From NCBI GenBank assembly GCA_905234275.1, contig CAJOHD010000004.1, positions 124,001-188,000 of the forward strand: 64,000 nucleotides of DNA, written 5' to 3'. The number at the start of each line of letters is the position of its first letter. Positions within the stretch are counted from its first letter, which is position 1. The position numbers and the translations under genes were made by a program. Shown one piece after another: positions 32,928 through 41,364 of the stretch. Origin of the DNA: an uncultured Bacteroidales bacterium (GTDB lineage: Bacteria; Bacteroidota; Bacteroidia; Bacteroidales; F082). Below the pieces are notes generated by a model, which ran no database searches, was not told the origin of the DNA, and was given only the letters and a program-made list of their open reading frames with translations.

Positions 32928-33784
32928 TGATGATGAAAAAACATAAAACGACCTGTTGGGACAAGGCATGCCTTGTCCTTACGGGTTTATTGTTATTAAC
33001 AAACCTCGGTTTTGCCCAGAAGATCCCGGCGAGACCAAATCCACCGCGTTTAGTCAACGACTTTGCCGACATCCTGACCGACAGGCAGGAAAATGCTTTG
33101 GAGCGCAAGCTCGTTGCCTATAGCGACAGCACTTCCACACAGATTTGCGTGGTCACGGTGACAAGCTTAGACGGCACCACATCCGACGACTTCGCCTATC
33201 AGATTGGCGAGAAATGGGGCGTGGGAACCAAGAACAACAACGGCGTGGTAATCCTTGTAAAACCTAAGACTGCCGACGAACTTGGCGATGTCTCGATTCA
33301 AGTCGGATACGGCATGGAGCCATACGTTACCGATGCTGTCAACTACGGCATCCGCACCAAGGAGATGATACCGGCTTTCAAGGAAGGCGATTATTATAAA
33401 GGCATCGACAACGCTGTAAACGCCATCATCGGACTGGCATCAGGAGCTTATAAAGGCAACAAATACGCGAAAAACGACGATTCTGACGATGCTTTAGGCG
33501 TCTTGGTTGTGTTTTTGGCTTTGATCTTCGTTATGGTGTTGATAAGCGCATCGCGACATGGAGGCAACAAAGGAGGCAAAGGCTCTTCCGGCAGAAAATT
33601 AGGGTTCTGGGAAGGATTATTCCTTGGCAGCATGATGTCGGGAGGCAACAAACACCGTGGAAGCAGCTGGGGTGGCTCGAGCGGCTCGTGGGGCGGAGGA
33701 AGCTCGTGGGGCGGCAGCTCAGGTGGCTTCGGAGGCTTCGGTGGCGGTCACTTCGGAGGTGGCGGCGGCTCATCAAAATGGTAA
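32927..33784 (+). CDS. TPM-domain (YgcG-type) protein
   Basis: 285 residues. N-terminal signal segment (around residues 14-31, CLVLTGLLLLTNLGFAQ), then the TPM domain (around 38-170: RLVNDFADILTDRQENALERKL, ICVVTVTSLDGTTSDDFAYQIGEKWGVG, GVVILVKPK, VSIQVGYGMEPYVTD), a membrane helix (around 188-205, LGVLVVFLALIFVMVLI) and a Gly/Ser-rich tail (GGFGGFGGGHFGGGGGSSKW). This is the arrangement of membrane-anchored TPM proteins that travel with LemA. At residues around 10-17 the sequence TCWDKACLVL is read through a perfect 20-bp palindrome at 32959-32978, inserted into the signal-peptide region. Confidence 0.88.
   Translation: MMMKKHKTTCWDKACLVLTGLLLLTNLGFAQKIPARPNPPRLVNDFADILTDRQENALERKLVAYSDSTSTQICVVTVTSLDGTTSDDFAYQIGEKWGVGTKNNNGVVILVKPKTADELGDVSIQVGYGMEPYVTDAVNYGIRTKEMIPAFKEGDYYKGIDNAVNAIIGLASGAYKGNKYAKNDDSDDALGVLVVFLALIFVMVLISASRHGGNKGGKGSSGRKLGFWEGLFLGSMMSGGNKHRGSSWGGSSGSWGGGSSWGGSSGGFGGFGGGHFGGGGGSSKW
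32959..32978. repeat. 20-bp palindrome GGACAAGGCATGCCTTGTCC inside the TPM gene
   Basis: Perfect palindrome in frame with the signal-peptide coding region. The murB copy at 37375-37394 shares the core ACAAGGCATGCCTTGT and the one at 37327-37346 shares the ends. Confidence 0.85.
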
Positions 33785-33795
33785 AAAACAACACT

Positions 33796-34467
33796 ATGGC
33801 AACAGTAATCTCAATAAAAAACGGCTCAGTATTTCAACACGAGCACTTGATAGCCAAGGATATAAACCTCGACATCGACGAGGGTGAATTCGTGTATCTG
33901 ATTGGTCGCAGCGGCTCAGGAAAATCGTCATTGTTAAAAACTTTGTATGCTGATCTTCCTGCAAAGGACGGCTGCTTCAAAATAGCAGGTTACGACTTGA
34001 CCTCCCTGAAGCGCAAGGACATCCCGATGTTGAGACGCAAAATCGGAATAGTGTTTCAGGATTTCCAGCTGCTTTACGACAGAAACGTCGAGCAAAACCT
34101 CTCGTTTGTGCTGAAAGCCACAGGCTGGGAAGATGAAGCCGCCATCAGCAAGCGCATTGATGAGGTGCTGCAACTCGTTGGCCTTCATGGAAAACGCAAG
34201 TCGATGCCGCATCAGCTGTCAGGAGGCGAGCAGCAGAGTGTTGCGATAGCGAGAGCGCTCCTCAACCGACCGAATGTCATTTTGGCAGACGAGCCGACAG
34301 GCAACCTCGACCCTGAGACGACAAACGATGTCATGAAGCTTCTTATGAAGATTCGCGACAATGGCACCACCATCCTGATGGCAACACATAACTATAACCT
34401 TATTCTGAAATATCCTTCACGCGTGATAAGCTGCGCAAACGGCACAATCGCCGAATCAACCAAGTAA
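33796..34467 (+). CDS. ftsE: Cell division ATP-binding protein FtsE
   Basis: 223 residues from ATG 33796 (MATVISIKNGSVFQ). An in-frame ATG at 33778 lies in the end of the TPM gene. The protein is the ATPase of FtsEX, which controls septal peptidoglycan hydrolases. Walker A GRSGSGKSS (around residues 34-42), Q-loop VFQDFQLL, signature LSGGEQQSVAIARALL (around 139-154) and Walker B VILADEPTGNLDP (around 158-170) with H-loop THNY. The usual Arg after LSGGEQQ is Ser here. ftsX is not adjacent. The 3' end overlaps the convergent glycosyltransferase gene by 12 bp. Confidence 0.85.
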   Translation: MATVISIKNGSVFQHEHLIAKDINLDIDEGEFVYLIGRSGSGKSSLLKTLYADLPAKDGCFKIAGYDLTSLKRKDIPMLRRKIGIVFQDFQLLYDRNVEQNLSFVLKATGWEDEAAISKRIDEVLQLVGLHGKRKSMPHQLSGGEQQSVAIARALLNRPNVILADEPTGNLDPETTNDVMKLLMKIRDNGTTILMATHNYNLILKYPSRVISCANGTIAESTK

Positions 34468-35583
34468 TTCAACGAGTTTGTCGGTTGCCCGTGAAGGGTT
34501 GTAGAAAGCGTCCATCCTACTCTTTCTTATCTCGACCTGTTCCTCGACGAATGGCTTCGTCATGAGGTCGGAAACTACAGTCTTCATCTCGTCGGCAGTA
34601 TTAGCCACGATGCATAAGTCGTTGATATCCAATCCTTCTACCATCTTATCGTTGACCACACAATAACGACCGTTGAACAAGGCATTGAGCAGTTTCAGCT
34701 TCAACCCTGTCGCCTGCGCAGTGACCAAGATATTTATCTGAGCGTTGCGAATAAGATCCTGCAAAACATCGTCCTCAGGATTCTCAATAAGCTCGATATT
34801 ACGCTCATTCTCAATGAGTTTCACCAGATAACGAGGCGGGTTCATACCTGCAATCTTCAGCTTGATGCCCGAGCCTTTAAACACCTCTTTTACAAGATAT
34901 TCGGCAGCGTTATAATTCTCCGAAACATCAAGTTTTCCATGATAAAGCACAAAATCGCCCTGTCCCTCGAGCACATCCACCTTATCGAAACCGGCATAAG
35001 CAGGAATCAGATACACATTGTCGAAACGCTCCTTGAAATATTCGTAGTCTTTGTTGGAGATAGCGAGGATTCCGGTAGCTTCAGCCATAATCGACTCAAA
35101 ACGGCGCAGCTTCCTTGATTCCATCTTCAAAAACAGTCTCTTGCGCAGGTTTTTCTCGGTTTCAGCAAGATATTGGTAATATTCGTGTTCAACATTATGC
35201 GAGCGAACGAAAATCTTACGACCTTTCATCCTCTTATCGAGCAACACTCCGCACGAATGCAGTCCCTCAAGGATAATCGGATAGTCGTCTTTCAGCAAAT
35301 CCTGAATCAAATCCTCTGATATTCTGGAAGTTACGATATATGGAATTTTGCTGAAAGCTTTCCATAACGACATGTCGCGTTTGTAATATTTCGTTTCAAC
35401 GCATAGTGCCTCAAGTCGCTCGGAATGATCCCTGCCGTATTCAAAACAATGGAAATGCACATTGAAACCGCGCTCAACGAGAGCTTTGAGCTTGAAAAAC
35501 ACGTCGATAACACCACCGTAATTCACCGGACACGGGATGTCGAAACTAACGATGTGTATATGATTATCAGACGTATTTCTCAT
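34456..35583 (-). CDS. Glycosyltransferase (GT4-like)
   Basis: 375 residues. A GT-B type fold is inferred from the N-terminal half with HIVSFDIPCPVNYGGVIDVFFKLKALVERGFNVHFHCFEYGRD (residues 9-51) and SHNVEHEYYQYLAETEKN (around 128-145). The C-terminal half has LYHGKLDVSENYNAAEYLVKEVF (around 220-242) and a nucleotide-sugar side with LNALFNGRYCVVNDKMVEGLDI. The usual GT4 EX7E pair is not clear. It overlaps the upstream glycosyltransferase gene by 17 bp, so the two are translated together. The substrate is unknown. Confidence 0.75.
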   Translation of the reverse strand: MRNTSDNHIHIVSFDIPCPVNYGGVIDVFFKLKALVERGFNVHFHCFEYGRDHSERLEALCVETKYYKRDMSLWKAFSKIPYIVTSRISEDLIQDLLKDDYPIILEGLHSCGVLLDKRMKGRKIFVRSHNVEHEYYQYLAETEKNLRKRLFLKMESRKLRRFESIMAEATGILAISNKDYEYFKERFDNVYLIPAYAGFDKVDVLEGQGDFVLYHGKLDVSENYNAAEYLVKEVFKGSGIKLKIAGMNPPRYLVKLIENERNIELIENPEDDVLQDLIRNAQINILVTAQATGLKLKLLNALFNGRYCVVNDKMVEGLDINDLCIVANTADEMKTVVSDLMTKPFVEEQVEIRKSRMDAFYNPSRATDKLVELLG

Positions 35584-36691
35584 AGATTTTCAACAAGACC
35601 TCCTCCTCATTCTCCCAACAGAGATCTTGGGCTGCAAAGATAAGATTATTTTTCCATTCAGCCATCATCTTTTCGTCGCTCAACGCATTTTTAATCGTTT
35701 CAGCTATGGTTTTAGGATCGTGATTTTCGATGAAAGTACCTATGTTATAATGAGTTATGATACGTTCTATCTCTGTCAGATGTGATGCGATGATAGGCAC
35801 GCCCGCCTGGATGTAATCGAACAATTTATTTGGCAAACTGAAACGATAATTCAGATTTGTGTCCTTGTCGAGGGTGAATCCCAGCTCCGCAAGTTGCGTA
35901 ATTGCCATCATTTTCTGATAAGGCATACGCGGGAAGAACTTCACACGGTCGTCCCAATGATTGGCTGCAACTTTCTCTTTCAAAATCGGCAGCACATCTC
36001 CCCCACCAATGATAACCAATTGATAATCATTGAGATACTCCATTGCATCAACGAGCTCTTCTGAACCACGATGGATGTTGATTCCGGAGCCCTGAAGGAC
36101 AAGAATATGTTTTTGAGGGTCTAGTCCAACATCTTCACTAGAAGCAGGAGCCGGCAACATTTTCCTCATCGGGATGTTGCGGATGACATGCACTTTGATG
36201 CCGTATTTCTCGTTGAAAAGATTAGCTATCGATTGGCAAACCGTTATCATTTCCGGCAGTTTCGGGATGACATATTCCTCGATGCGTTTCCAAACTTTTT
36301 GCACACGCGGACGACTCACTAGTTCAGGCACTTCGGTGAAATATTCGTGGCTGTCGTAAATGAGCGGTATGCGTTTCAGCTTTGAAATCCAGAAGTTGGG
36401 CAGCAAGGTATCCAAATCGTTGGACAACAGGCAACCACAACGGTGGAACAGCAGGAAAATGAACAATCGGATATTGAACTCGGCATAAAAAAACGGACCT
36501 TTTTCGAACAGCAGTTTCATGCGGTGTGATTTGTAAGGACGCTCGTCCATAGGTGGCGATTTGCGTTGCCGACGCCCCACAAGAAGCACTTCAAACCCCG
36601 CCTTCTGCAAGGTCAGACACGACTTGTTGACACGTTGGTCGGTCACTAAGTCATTGATTACCGATACGATAACACGCTTCAAAGTGGTCAA
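35567..36691 (-). CDS. Glycosyltransferase family 4
   Basis: 374 residues. N-terminal domain RVIVSVINDLVTDQRVNKSCLTLQKAGFEVLLVGR (residues 6-40) and IPLIYDSHEYFTEVPELVSRPRVQKVWKRIEEYVIPKLPEMITVC (around 118-162). The C-terminal domain has VLQGSGINIHRGSEELVDAMEYLNDYQLVIIGGGD (around 205-239) and the donor-binding SLPNKLFDYIQAGVPIIASHLTEIERII (around 293-320). This fits GT-B retaining enzymes of family GT4. It probably acts on a surface polysaccharide. It is divergent from murB, with 76 bp between start codons. Confidence 0.85.
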   Translation of the reverse strand: MTTLKRVIVSVINDLVTDQRVNKSCLTLQKAGFEVLLVGRRQRKSPPMDERPYKSHRMKLLFEKGPFFYAEFNIRLFIFLLFHRCGCLLSNDLDTLLPNFWISKLKRIPLIYDSHEYFTEVPELVSRPRVQKVWKRIEEYVIPKLPEMITVCQSIANLFNEKYGIKVHVIRNIPMRKMLPAPASSEDVGLDPQKHILVLQGSGINIHRGSEELVDAMEYLNDYQLVIIGGGDVLPILKEKVAANHWDDRVKFFPRMPYQKMMAITQLAELGFTLDKDTNLNYRFSLPNKLFDYIQAGVPIIASHLTEIERIITHYNIGTFIENHDPKTIAETIKNALSDEKMMAEWKNNLIFAAQDLCWENEEEVLLKIYEKYV

Positions 36692-36767
36692 AATTTCAAG
36701 CTATAAAATTACAGAATTTTCTGTTGTCGTTTGCAAATTTTCTTTATTTTTGAAAAAAATTTCAGAA

Positions 36768-37901
36768 ATGGAGAAGAATTTTTCGTTGCGTGAGCTCAAC
36801 ACATTCGGTTTTGATGTTAAGGCGAGGTTTTTTCAAGAGGTAAATTCTTTGGAAGATATCAGCGATTTATTGCAAAATCCTGATTTTATCGCATGTAGAG
36901 ACGCGACAGTGTCACGTCCCAACGTCAACACGTCTCGTATCCTGATCTTAAGTGGCGGCAGCAACATACTATTCTCCTCTGAGTTTTTCGATGGTTTCGT
37001 GGTCTACCCTAACATAAAAGGCATCGAGACGCTTGAAGAGACTGGCGAGACAGTGAAAATCCGTTGTTATAGCGGTGAGGTATGGAAAGATTTCGTAGAT
37101 TACACCGTCTCGAGAAACCTCTATGGTTTGGAGAATCTCTCCGACATACCGGGCAAGACCGGAGCCGCGCCGGTGCAGAACATCGGAGCCTACGGAGCCG
37201 AGGTGAAAGATACGATTTATCAGGTGCACACAATCGATCTGACGAATGGTCAAACCAAGGTTTTCAGCAATGAGGAATGCCGGTTTTCATATCGGAATTC
37301 GGTTTTTAAAGAATTGATTTCCAACCGGACAACGCATGCGTTGTCCCAACGGGATGACAAATCATTATCCGTAGGTACAAGGCATGCCTTGTACAAAAGT
37401 GATGGATATCCATTGATTTTCGCCGTTGATTTTGTATTAAAAAAACATGGTGAATTGAAATTGGATTACGGCAACATTCGCAATTATTTGGCAAGCAAAA
37501 ACATCACCAATCCGACATTGCAGGATGTGGCAACGACGGTAAAAACGATTCGTGCTGAGAAACTGCCCGAGGTAGGTGTCGTCGGCAGTGTCGGAAGTTT
37601 CTTCCAGAATGCGATAGTAACAACGGATAAATATCTGGAAATCAAGGAATTATATCCAGATGTGCCGTTTTATCCAGTTGACATCAATTCCGTCAAAATC
37701 CCTTCAGGATGGCTCATCGACCGTGCAGGTTGGAAAGGACACCGCGAAAACCATGTCGGCGTGTGGGACAAGCAGGCGCTCGTCTTGGTTCATTATGGCT
37801 GTGGCAAACCACAAGAAATCCTGGACTTGATGAAGGAAATCCAGGATTCAGTAAAAGACAAATTCGGGGTTGAGATTAAGCCAGAAGTGAATATTGTTTA
37901 A
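36768..37901 (+). CDS. murB: UDP-N-acetylenolpyruvoylglucosamine reductase (MurB)
   Basis: FAD/NADPH enzyme making UDP-MurNAc. 377 residues from ATG 36768 (MEKNFSLRELNTFGFDV), against about 340 for the E. coli type. FAD-binding ILSGGSNILF (around residues 63-72), IPGKTGAAPVQNIGAYGAEV (around 126-145), FSYRNSVFK, and the proton-donor region GSVGSFFQNAIV (around 269-280). The extra length coincides with repeats: residues around 43-53 (CRDATVSRPNV, palindrome 36895-36923) and around 187-209 (NRTTHALSQRDDKSLSVGTRHALYK, palindromes 37327-37346 and 37375-37394). The frame is intact, so the enzyme is presumed active. The 3' end overlaps the convergent ATPase gene by 4 bp. Confidence 0.93.
   Translation: MEKNFSLRELNTFGFDVKARFFQEVNSLEDISDLLQNPDFIACRDATVSRPNVNTSRILILSGGSNILFSSEFFDGFVVYPNIKGIETLEETGETVKIRCYSGEVWKDFVDYTVSRNLYGLENLSDIPGKTGAAPVQNIGAYGAEVKDTIYQVHTIDLTNGQTKVFSNEECRFSYRNSVFKELISNRTTHALSQRDDKSLSVGTRHALYKSDGYPLIFAVDFVLKKHGELKLDYGNIRNYLASKNITNPTLQDVATTVKTIRAEKLPEVGVVGSVGSFFQNAIVTTDKYLEIKELYPDVPFYPVDINSVKIPSGWLIDRAGWKGHRENHVGVWDKQALVLVHYGCGKPQEILDLMKEIQDSVKDKFGVEIKPEVNIV
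36895..36923. repeat. Degenerate GTAGAGACG-type palindrome inside murB
   Basis: Begins GTAGAGACGCGACA, with a partly matching right arm (TGTCACGTCCCAAC). It is in frame and translates to CRDATVSRPN, related to the KDARPCVST peptide of the other coding copies. It sits before the FAD-binding LSGGSN strand. Confidence 0.65.
37327..37346. repeat. 20-bp palindrome GGACAACGCATGCGTTGTCC inside murB
   Basis: Perfect palindrome, in frame, encoding part of NRTTHALSQRDD. It lies only 28 bp before a second perfect palindrome. Confidence 0.85.
37375..37394. repeat. 20-bp palindrome GTACAAGGCATGCCTTGTAC inside murB
   Basis: Perfect palindrome, in frame, encoding TRHALYK. Its core matches the TPM-gene copy at 32959-32978. 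Confidence 0.85.
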
Positions 37902-39028
37902 ACATATCTACTCATCCAAATCTCGAAAAATTTGTCATAAACCATATATGCGCCATTTGACACGGTTATCAAATCGCGCTCTAGAAGACCTTTCACAGCC
38001 GATGACACCGAACTTGGTGAGGGCAAGCCGTGTTTTTTGGCAAAATCTCCTGATGTTATGTTTTTTGCTTTTCCTTCCTCGCAGATAGCAAGCATCACCT
38101 GACGCTGTTTTTCAGGCAACTGGGAATATAAATCGACATAAATCGGAGCGGTGAAATTTATGATGTAATCTATTGATTCATAATACATTTCCAACGAACA
38201 TTTCTTGCGGGAATCCGTCCATGAGAACAAAATGTTCATTACCTTCTGGAGATAAAACGTCACACCTTCAAAATCATCATACAATTTATCTATTACGGCG
38301 ACATCAATCTTTTTATTTGCTTTCGCAAAATTATCCAAGCAAAACTCCAAATATTTCGGCTTGTCAATAATCGGAAGATTAATTATTGTAACACTTTGGT
38401 AAAACGGCCTGTTTGGAGAAGTAAATATATTTCCCATCAGATGACGTTGCGAACCCGAAAAAATGAATTTTGCATTGCTGCAATATTGGATATGTGTACG
38501 AAGATCCGCCTCAATATTACCGTCTTTGTACTTGGTTATCTGCTGGAACTCGTCAATAGCGACAATACAAGGCTTGTCGGCATTTTTAAGATAATCGAAA
38601 ATTTCATCCAAAGTTGTTGACGGGCTCTTTATATCCCCAACTCCTACTGACCATGACGGCGTTCCGTTTATGTCATAACTGATTCCTGTGTTCAACGATT
38701 TTATAAAGCTTATAAAACGTCCGTAAATCATCTTCCCTTTCGGTTTCAGAACCTCCAAAATGGTTTTGCCAAGCTTGTTGATAAAATCTTCGACACAAAG
38801 AGTCGAGTAAATGTCTATGATAAAACAATAATAATTATCAGCAATTTCTTTTTGAGCAAAACAATGTCTTATCAAATCGGTCTTTCCTATTCGTCGAGGC
38901 GAAATCAAGGCCAAATTATTGCCGTTTGTGAGCAGAGATACAATATCTTTTGTCTCTTTTTTTCTGTCACAAAAAAACTCTTCTCCGGCATATCCAGATG
39001 TTACGAACGGGTTGCTTTTCATTGTCAT
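37898..39028 (-). CDS. Archaeal-type AAA ATPase
   Basis: 376 residues. N-terminal FVTSGYAGEEFFCDRKKETKDIVSLLTNGNNLALISPRRIGKTDLIRH (residues 8-55) gives the Walker A variant SPRRIGKT, typical of the archaeal ATPase/MJ-type family common in Bacteroidota. Walker B CIVAIDEFQQI lies around residues 170-180, and the sensor FIFSGSQRHLM around 199-209. The C-terminus is a winged helix (FAKKHGLPSPSSVSSAVKGLLERDLI). There is no partner gene next to it. It has its own promoter and operator-like repeats. The function is unknown; such genes are often accessory and vary among strains. Codon use is AT-rich compared with murB. Confidence 0.82.
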   Translation of the reverse strand: MTMKSNPFVTSGYAGEEFFCDRKKETKDIVSLLTNGNNLALISPRRIGKTDLIRHCFAQKEIADNYYCFIIDIYSTLCVEDFINKLGKTILEVLKPKGKMIYGRFISFIKSLNTGISYDINGTPSWSVGVGDIKSPSTTLDEIFDYLKNADKPCIVAIDEFQQITKYKDGNIEADLRTHIQYCSNAKFIFSGSQRHLMGNIFTSPNRPFYQSVTIINLPIIDKPKYLEFCLDNFAKANKKIDVAVIDKLYDDFEGVTFYLQKVMNILFSWTDSRKKCSLEMYYESIDYIINFTAPIYVDLYSQLPEKQRQVMLAICEEGKAKNITSGDFAKKHGLPSPSSVSSAVKGLLERDLITVSNGAYMVYDKFFEIWMSRYV

Positions 39029-39040
39029 TTTATTATTTTT

Positions 39041-39095
39041 TGATAATCATTTTATGATAATCATAAAACGATAATTTATATTGTATTGATTATCA
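39041..39095 (-). promoter_or_regulatory. Triple TGATWATCA operator-like sites
   Basis: TGATAATCAT at 39041-39050 and again at 39055-39064, and TGATTATCA at 39087-39095, lie between the promoter and the start codon of the ATPase gene. Each is near-palindromic. Confidence 0.5.
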
Positions 39096-39125
39096 ATGTT
39101 TTACAAAAATTCCATTTCAACAATG

Positions 39126-39156
39126 CAAAGATATATAAAATATATTTATCACACAA
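39126..39156 (-). promoter_or_regulatory. Promoter of the archaeal-type ATPase gene
   Basis: TATCTTTG on the minus strand (complement of 39126-39133) with TTG at 39154-39156, 20-bp spacer. Confidence 0.7.
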
Positions 39157-39186
39157 CAAAAAAAAACGTCAAATATTAAAAAATAT

Positions 39187-39235
39187 AAAAATGTGGTCCG
39201 CAGAGCTCACATTGAGCGCAGCGAACCACATTTTT
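39187..39235 (-). terminator. Terminator of the surface-protein operon
   Basis: AAAAATGTGGT at 39187-39197 pairs with ACCACATTTTT at 39225-39235, with an inner GCTC/GAGC helix. It is symmetric, so it can work in both directions. The minus-strand operon ends about 45 bp before it. The loop includes a GAGCGCAGCGA REP-like sequence. Confidence 0.65.
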
Positions 39236-39278
39236 CAGATTCAGCCAAAGGCTGCACATTCGGGCGTAAGCCCGCACA

Positions 39279-39539
39279 CTATTCCTTGCGTCGGCGTAAA
39301 GTTGCGTATCCTGCGCCGAGAGCGCCAAGGATTATCAATCCGCTGCCTAATGGCGCAGGAACATCACCGCCTAAACCATGATCTCCTGGCAAACCTGGAA
39401 GCATAAGTCCCAGACCGCCATCACGAAGGAAATCGCTCTGAGCCCAGTCGTTGAAAAATGCGTCCGATATTCCTATCTGTGCATTGGCACCTAATCCCAG
39501 TGCCAACACTAATGCTATTGTTAATGCTATCTTTTTCAT
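39279..39539 (-). CDS. Small secreted protein with a PEP/PID-CTERM-like C-terminal sorting tail
   Basis: 86 residues. Signal peptide MKKIALTIALVLALGLGANA, a short Gly/Leu-rich middle, and a C-terminus VPAPLGSGLIILGALGAGYATLRRRKE: a short Pro-containing motif, one hydrophobic helix and an Arg/Lys cluster. This three-part tail is the design of exosortase-type sorting signals, such as PEP-CTERM and the PID-CTERM form in Bacteroidota. No exosortase is seen in the window. The start overlaps the stop of the T9SS protein upstream by 4 bp, so the two are coupled. The function is unknown. Confidence 0.7.
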   Translation of the reverse strand: MKKIALTIALVLALGLGANAQIGISDAFFNDWAQSDFLRDGGLGLMLPGLPGDHGLGGDVPAPLGSGLIILGALGAGYATLRRRKE

Positions 39540-41356
39540 TTCACAACAATTCTCTGGGTTTTCACTTCATTTCCGCTAATCATACGCAATACGTATACGC
39601 CACATGACGGCTTTTCAATCATTTGCGTGCCGTTGATTTCAACAGTATTGATAATACGGCCAGTCATGTCGATTAATTGCAATGTACCATCGCCATTCAC
39701 CACAATATTTCCATTGTTGACATAAGCGAACATTGCTGTCTCGGCGTTTTCACCTATGCCGGTGTTATTTCTGCAGACGACTTTGAAACGCTCAGCATAC
39801 TCATTGCCAGTGGCATGGAATTGATAGTTCTCTTCGAGAAGCATATCAGTATCATCACCTGTAAGATTATCTATAAGATGCAGATATGAGAAGCCTTCAA
39901 CACCTTCTATTGTTATAGTGTAGTCGGCATTCTTTGTATTCTTGAAGATCACATCCATTGTCTCACATTCCTCACCGACATGAGCGATAGCATAGTCGTT
40001 TTCGCCATTTTTTATTGAGATCTGGGCTGCGCTACTTGAAAAGTTGTCAAGTTTTTCCAAACCATCGCCTTCGCTGAAGTATGCATAAGTGCGGTCTTCA
40101 CTGCCATTACCTGAGACGTTGATTTTCAGACGTTTGACATCGCTTTTCGATGCTGATTCGGCTGTAGCCTCGGTATTGGTCTTAGCTATGGTGACATTGC
40201 CGTTTGACTTTGCCACAACCAAAACACCTTGTCCTGGTGCGATTGCATCGTCGAAAGCATGTGCCACCCATGCGCCTGAATATGTTAACTCATAATATCC
40301 AGACTCGAGGTTTGAGTCGTCGATAGCTCCGCCTGCACCTTTATAAATGTTATGCGGGAACGGGTTGCCGATGATATTGATGCCTTTAGATGTTGTTGAA
40401 GAATTTGCTGTAACCTGATATGTCACGGCTGCATTGTTCAGTGTGCCGACAAATGCCGGTGAAATGCCATTGCTGTTAGCATAGAGATAACCTCTACCCT
40501 TCTCAAACGTCGTAAAATCAGCATGACCGGAGCGATAGTTTTCCCACGTGCCCGAACTTTCATTATAACGGTACAAGTCGTAAGTCTCGGTTAGGAAATC
40601 ACTGCCAGCGATAGGCATGTCATTGACTGATGACGAGATGAGATGCCAGCCGTTGGAGTCTTTGGCGGTGTAGGCTGTGATGCTTTTTTTCGCCTTAGCG
40701 GCAACATTTGGTGATGTATTAACAATCTGTGCGCCATCCTGCAGAACAAGATTATCAGGGTTGTCATTTACAAGATCACCAGTAACTGATAGTGCCGAGC
40801 CATCTGCAACTACCAGCATATTGCCGTCTGTATCAAGACTTGCCACGGTAACTTGTGCGTTATTGTCGATGATGATATCATCAGGTAATGTCACGTTACT
40901 ACTCGGAGTTGGTACTGAACCGCCCCATGCTTCAGGATCACTCCAGCTTGCCGGTGTCTCGAACGCTATGACATAAGGAGTGGCAAGACGGCCGTATCCG
41001 TCTTTTTGCCATGACAATTCTACTGATGACGTAACATCGACCTCTTCTCCCAAGACATGGTCATATAACTTAAAAGTTATCATATCACTTCCACTGCCAT
41101 AGACTGGTATTTGATAAATGTAACGTTGTGTAGGCGGGAAATAAGTCGCCAGTTTGCTACCTCTGCATACTGTACCACAAAATGCTCCAATTTCAAGCGT
41201 GGTAGATGTTTGTTCCACGTCGTCAATCTCTACCACAGCCACAACCGACATGTAATCGGCATATTGCGAAATGTCGCACTGCCAATGTAATTGAGTCTGT
41301 CCAAAAGACACTATGCTCGAAAGCAGAATGCCCAATGCTAATAAAACCTTTTTCAT
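39536..41356 (-). CDS. T9SS-sorted surface protein
   Basis: 606 residues. Signal peptide MKKVLLALGILLSSIVSFGQ. A repeat unit near the N-terminus (HWQCDISQYADYMSVVAVVEIDDVEQTSTTLEIGAFCGTVCRGSKLATYFPPTQRYIYQIPVYGSG) is also present in the giant protein upstream (HYVCDITQFADYMSVVAVVVIDGVEQESETLEIGAFSGDECRGGKFATFFPPTERYIYQIPVYGEG). A beta-rich middle follows (around 190-480), then a type A sorting domain with MTGRIINTVEINGTQMIEKPSCGVYVLRMISGNEVKTQRIVVK. It is the second gene of a three-gene operon, 8 bp after the giant gene. The ligand is unknown. Confidence 0.85.
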   Translation of the reverse strand: MKKVLLALGILLSSIVSFGQTQLHWQCDISQYADYMSVVAVVEIDDVEQTSTTLEIGAFCGTVCRGSKLATYFPPTQRYIYQIPVYGSGSDMITFKLYDHVLGEEVDVTSSVELSWQKDGYGRLATPYVIAFETPASWSDPEAWGGSVPTPSSNVTLPDDIIIDNNAQVTVASLDTDGNMLVVADGSALSVTGDLVNDNPDNLVLQDGAQIVNTSPNVAAKAKKSITAYTAKDSNGWHLISSSVNDMPIAGSDFLTETYDLYRYNESSGTWENYRSGHADFTTFEKGRGYLYANSNGISPAFVGTLNNAAVTYQVTANSSTTSKGINIIGNPFPHNIYKGAGGAIDDSNLESGYYELTYSGAWVAHAFDDAIAPGQGVLVVAKSNGNVTIAKTNTEATAESASKSDVKRLKINVSGNGSEDRTYAYFSEGDGLEKLDNFSSSAAQISIKNGENDYAIAHVGEECETMDVIFKNTKNADYTITIEGVEGFSYLHLIDNLTGDDTDMLLEENYQFHATGNEYAERFKVVCRNNTGIGENAETAMFAYVNNGNIVVNGDGTLQLIDMTGRIINTVEINGTQMIEKPSCGVYVLRMISGNEVKTQRIVVK

Positions 41357-41364
41357 ATTTATAA

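Noticed and set aside
34456..36691. The two glycosyltransferases as part of a capsule locus
   Set aside because: Only two genes, without Wzx/Wzy, sugar-nucleotide synthesis or UpxY-type regulators nearby.
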